From NCBI GenBank assembly GCA_019750655.1, contig JAIEOG010000252.1:1-15342 (forward strand): a DNA stretch of 15,342 nucleotides, in the 5' to 3' direction. The notes below the pieces were generated by a model. The model was not told the DNA's origin, searched no databases, and saw only the letters and a list, made by a program, of their open reading frames with translations. A program made the position numbers and the translations under genes. This document shows, piece by piece, positions 14,325 through 15,342 of this stretch. The DNA comes from a bacterium (GTDB taxonomy: Bacteria; Bdellovibrionota; FAC87; UBA2466). Position 1 is the stretch's first letter. Every line of letters starts with the position of its first letter.

Positions 14325-15342
14325 GTGTTCCCCAACACTTCCACAGCGCGGTTCACCCGGCGCAAAACACGTTCCTTGCCCTGGAGTACGAGCATATCGA
14401 AAAGCCCGGGACTCACTTTGCCGCCCGTCACGCCAAAGCGAACCGCTTGCGCAACGGGGGTTAGCTTGATGCCCTTGGCCGTAGCGAGCGCCCGCAAGCG
14501 TGCTTCGAGGTCCTCCTTAGTAAAGGTGGATGCCGAAAGCTCGGGCAACGCCCCCACCAAGAGATCGCGCACGGTGGGCGCTTCGCCGGCTTTGAGCGCT
14601 GTGAGGTCGTGGGCCGGGTCTGCGCCGAAGAGGCAACCTAGCTGCTCAATGAGATCGTTCACATTCTTCACTTTGCTCTGGATGATCGTAATCCCCTGCT
14701 CCACCGTGGTACGCGGCAAGCTCTCTAAGAAACCCAGCGACGCTTTGAAATAACTCTGCAGGTAATCGAAAAGCTCCGGCGCAGGGGTGATTTCCATCAT
14801 CTTCCCGCCAATCCAATTGAGCTTATCGAGACTGAAAACGGCGTTCGCCTTTCCGATGTGGTTTAAGGAGAAGAATTTATGGAGTTCGGCGATCGTGAAG
14901 ATCTCCTGATCGCCGTGGCTCCAACCCAAGCGCACCAGGAAGTTGATGAGCGCAATCGGCAAGAAGCCCATGCCGCGGTATTCCAGCGTCGAAGCCGCGC
15001 CATGGCGCTTGCTGAGTTTCGAGCGGTCCTGCCCCAAGATCATCGGCAAGTGCGCGAAGAGGGGGACATCGTAGCCCAGTGTTTTGTAGAGCAAGATCTG
15101 CTTCGGCGTGTTGTTGATATGGTCTTCACCACGCAAAACGTGCGTGATGCCCATATCGTGATCATCGATTACGACGCTGAAATTGTAGGTCGGCACCCCA
15201 TTCGGGCGCAGAATCACCCAATCATCCATATCCGCATTGCGAATAGTGATGGGGCCGCGGATTTGATCGTCGAAACCCGTTTCGCCTTCTTTCGGCACCA
15301 CCACGCGGACCACAGTATCCGTGCGGGTGAGCTTTTTATTCC
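14321..15342 (-). CDS. gltX: Glutamyl-tRNA synthetase, N-terminal part beyond the right edge
   Basis: The visible 339 residues are the C-terminal two thirds of a class I glutamyl-tRNA synthetase, which charges tRNA-Glu with glutamate in the cytoplasm. The catalytic-domain block VPTYNFSVVIDDHDMGITHVLRGEDH, the HINNTPKQILLY segment, AHLPMILG and the KMSKS-type loop SKLSKRHG are plain. They are followed by FLPIALINFLVRLGWSHGD and the helical anticodon-binding domain. The HIGH motif and roughly 140 N-terminal residues are outside the window. Nothing seen separates a discriminating from a non-discriminating enzyme. The reading frame stays open to the edge, so the GTG at 15313 is an internal Val and not the start. 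The stop overlaps the HD hydrolase start by 4 bp. Confidence 0.96.
   Translation of the reverse strand, partial: NKKLTRTDTVVRVVVPKEGETGFDDQIRGPITIRNADMDDWVILRPNGVPTYNFSVVIDDHDMGITHVLRGEDHINNTPKQILLYKTLGYDVPLFAHLPMILGQDRSKLSKRHGAASTLEYRGMGFLPIALINFLVRLGWSHGDQEIFTIAELHKFFSLNHIGKANAVFSLDKLNWIGGKMMEITPAPELFDYLQSYFKASLGFLESLPRTTVEQGITIIQSKVKNVNDLIEQLGCLFGADPAHDLTALKAGEAPTVRDLLVGALPELSASTFTKEDLEARLRALATAKGIKLTPVAQAVRFGVTGGKVSPGLFDMLVLQGKERVLRRVNRAVEVLGNT

Noticed and set aside
13406..14753. Two long plus-strand open frames (13406-14218 and 13785-14753)
   Set aside because: Both lie antisense to well-supported HD hydrolase and gltX coding sequence, have no recognisable domain, and reflect codon bias of the true strand.

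Overview
This window looks like chromosomal DNA of a Gram-negative bacterium. The signs are a family 9 glycosyltransferase of the LPS heptosyltransferase type, a short beta-barrel-like protein ending in Phe, a large lipoprotein with a canonical lipobox, and several proteins with Sec signal peptides. MopE-type Cys/Asp repeats, C-type lectin-like domains and a DUF1566/FGE-like secreted protein point to the former Deltaproteobacteria (Bdellovibrionota or Myxococcota relatives). That placement is inference from gene content, not a phylogenetic result. GTG or TTG starts are frequent: about six of the eleven genes whose start is visible.

Left half, minus strand (1-7684): a tightly packed probable operon of six genes, read from right to left. 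It begins with a 1198-residue surface lipoprotein (LamG-like domain, two C-type lectin-like domains, thirteen MopE-type repeats). It continues with thiL (thiamine-phosphate kinase), a small outer-membrane-like protein, a CCA-adding tRNA nucleotidyltransferase with an HD domain, a MeaB/ArgK-family GTPase with an altered G4 motif (HKAD), and a GT9 glycosyltransferase that runs off the left edge. The gaps are 19, 31 and 41 bp, followed by two 4-bp stop/start overlaps.

Middle (7685-11002): a divergent intergenic region of about 200 bp leads into a plus-strand gene for an unrecognised exported protein with two hydrophobic segments. Its 3' end overlaps a convergent marC-family gene by 29 bp. The marC-family gene sits 19 bp behind a small periplasmic cupredoxin with a complete His-Cys-His-Met type 1 copper set. 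Divergent from the cupredoxin is a LysR-type regulator. The shared intergenic region holds a 19-bp palindrome (TGTTTCC-N5-GGAAACA) with a T-N11-A core, plus a second partial site about three helical turns away. This makes a convincing regulator/operator/target unit.

Right part (11003-15342): a Pro/Ala-rich coiled-coil exported protein faces a secreted DUF1566/FGE-like protein across a 10-bp gap that contains a weak terminator. Further right, on the minus strand, glutamyl-tRNA synthetase (gltX, 5' part beyond the right edge) overlaps by 4 bp an HD-domain phosphohydrolase of the dGTPase/SAMHD1 type.

No rRNA, tRNA, CRISPR array, insertion sequence or phage gene is visible. No stretch above 300 bases lacks a gene. 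The most unusual items are the A/B alternating repeat architecture of the giant lipoprotein, its place at the head of a housekeeping operon, the HKAD variant of MeaB, and the LysR/cupredoxin/MarC module.
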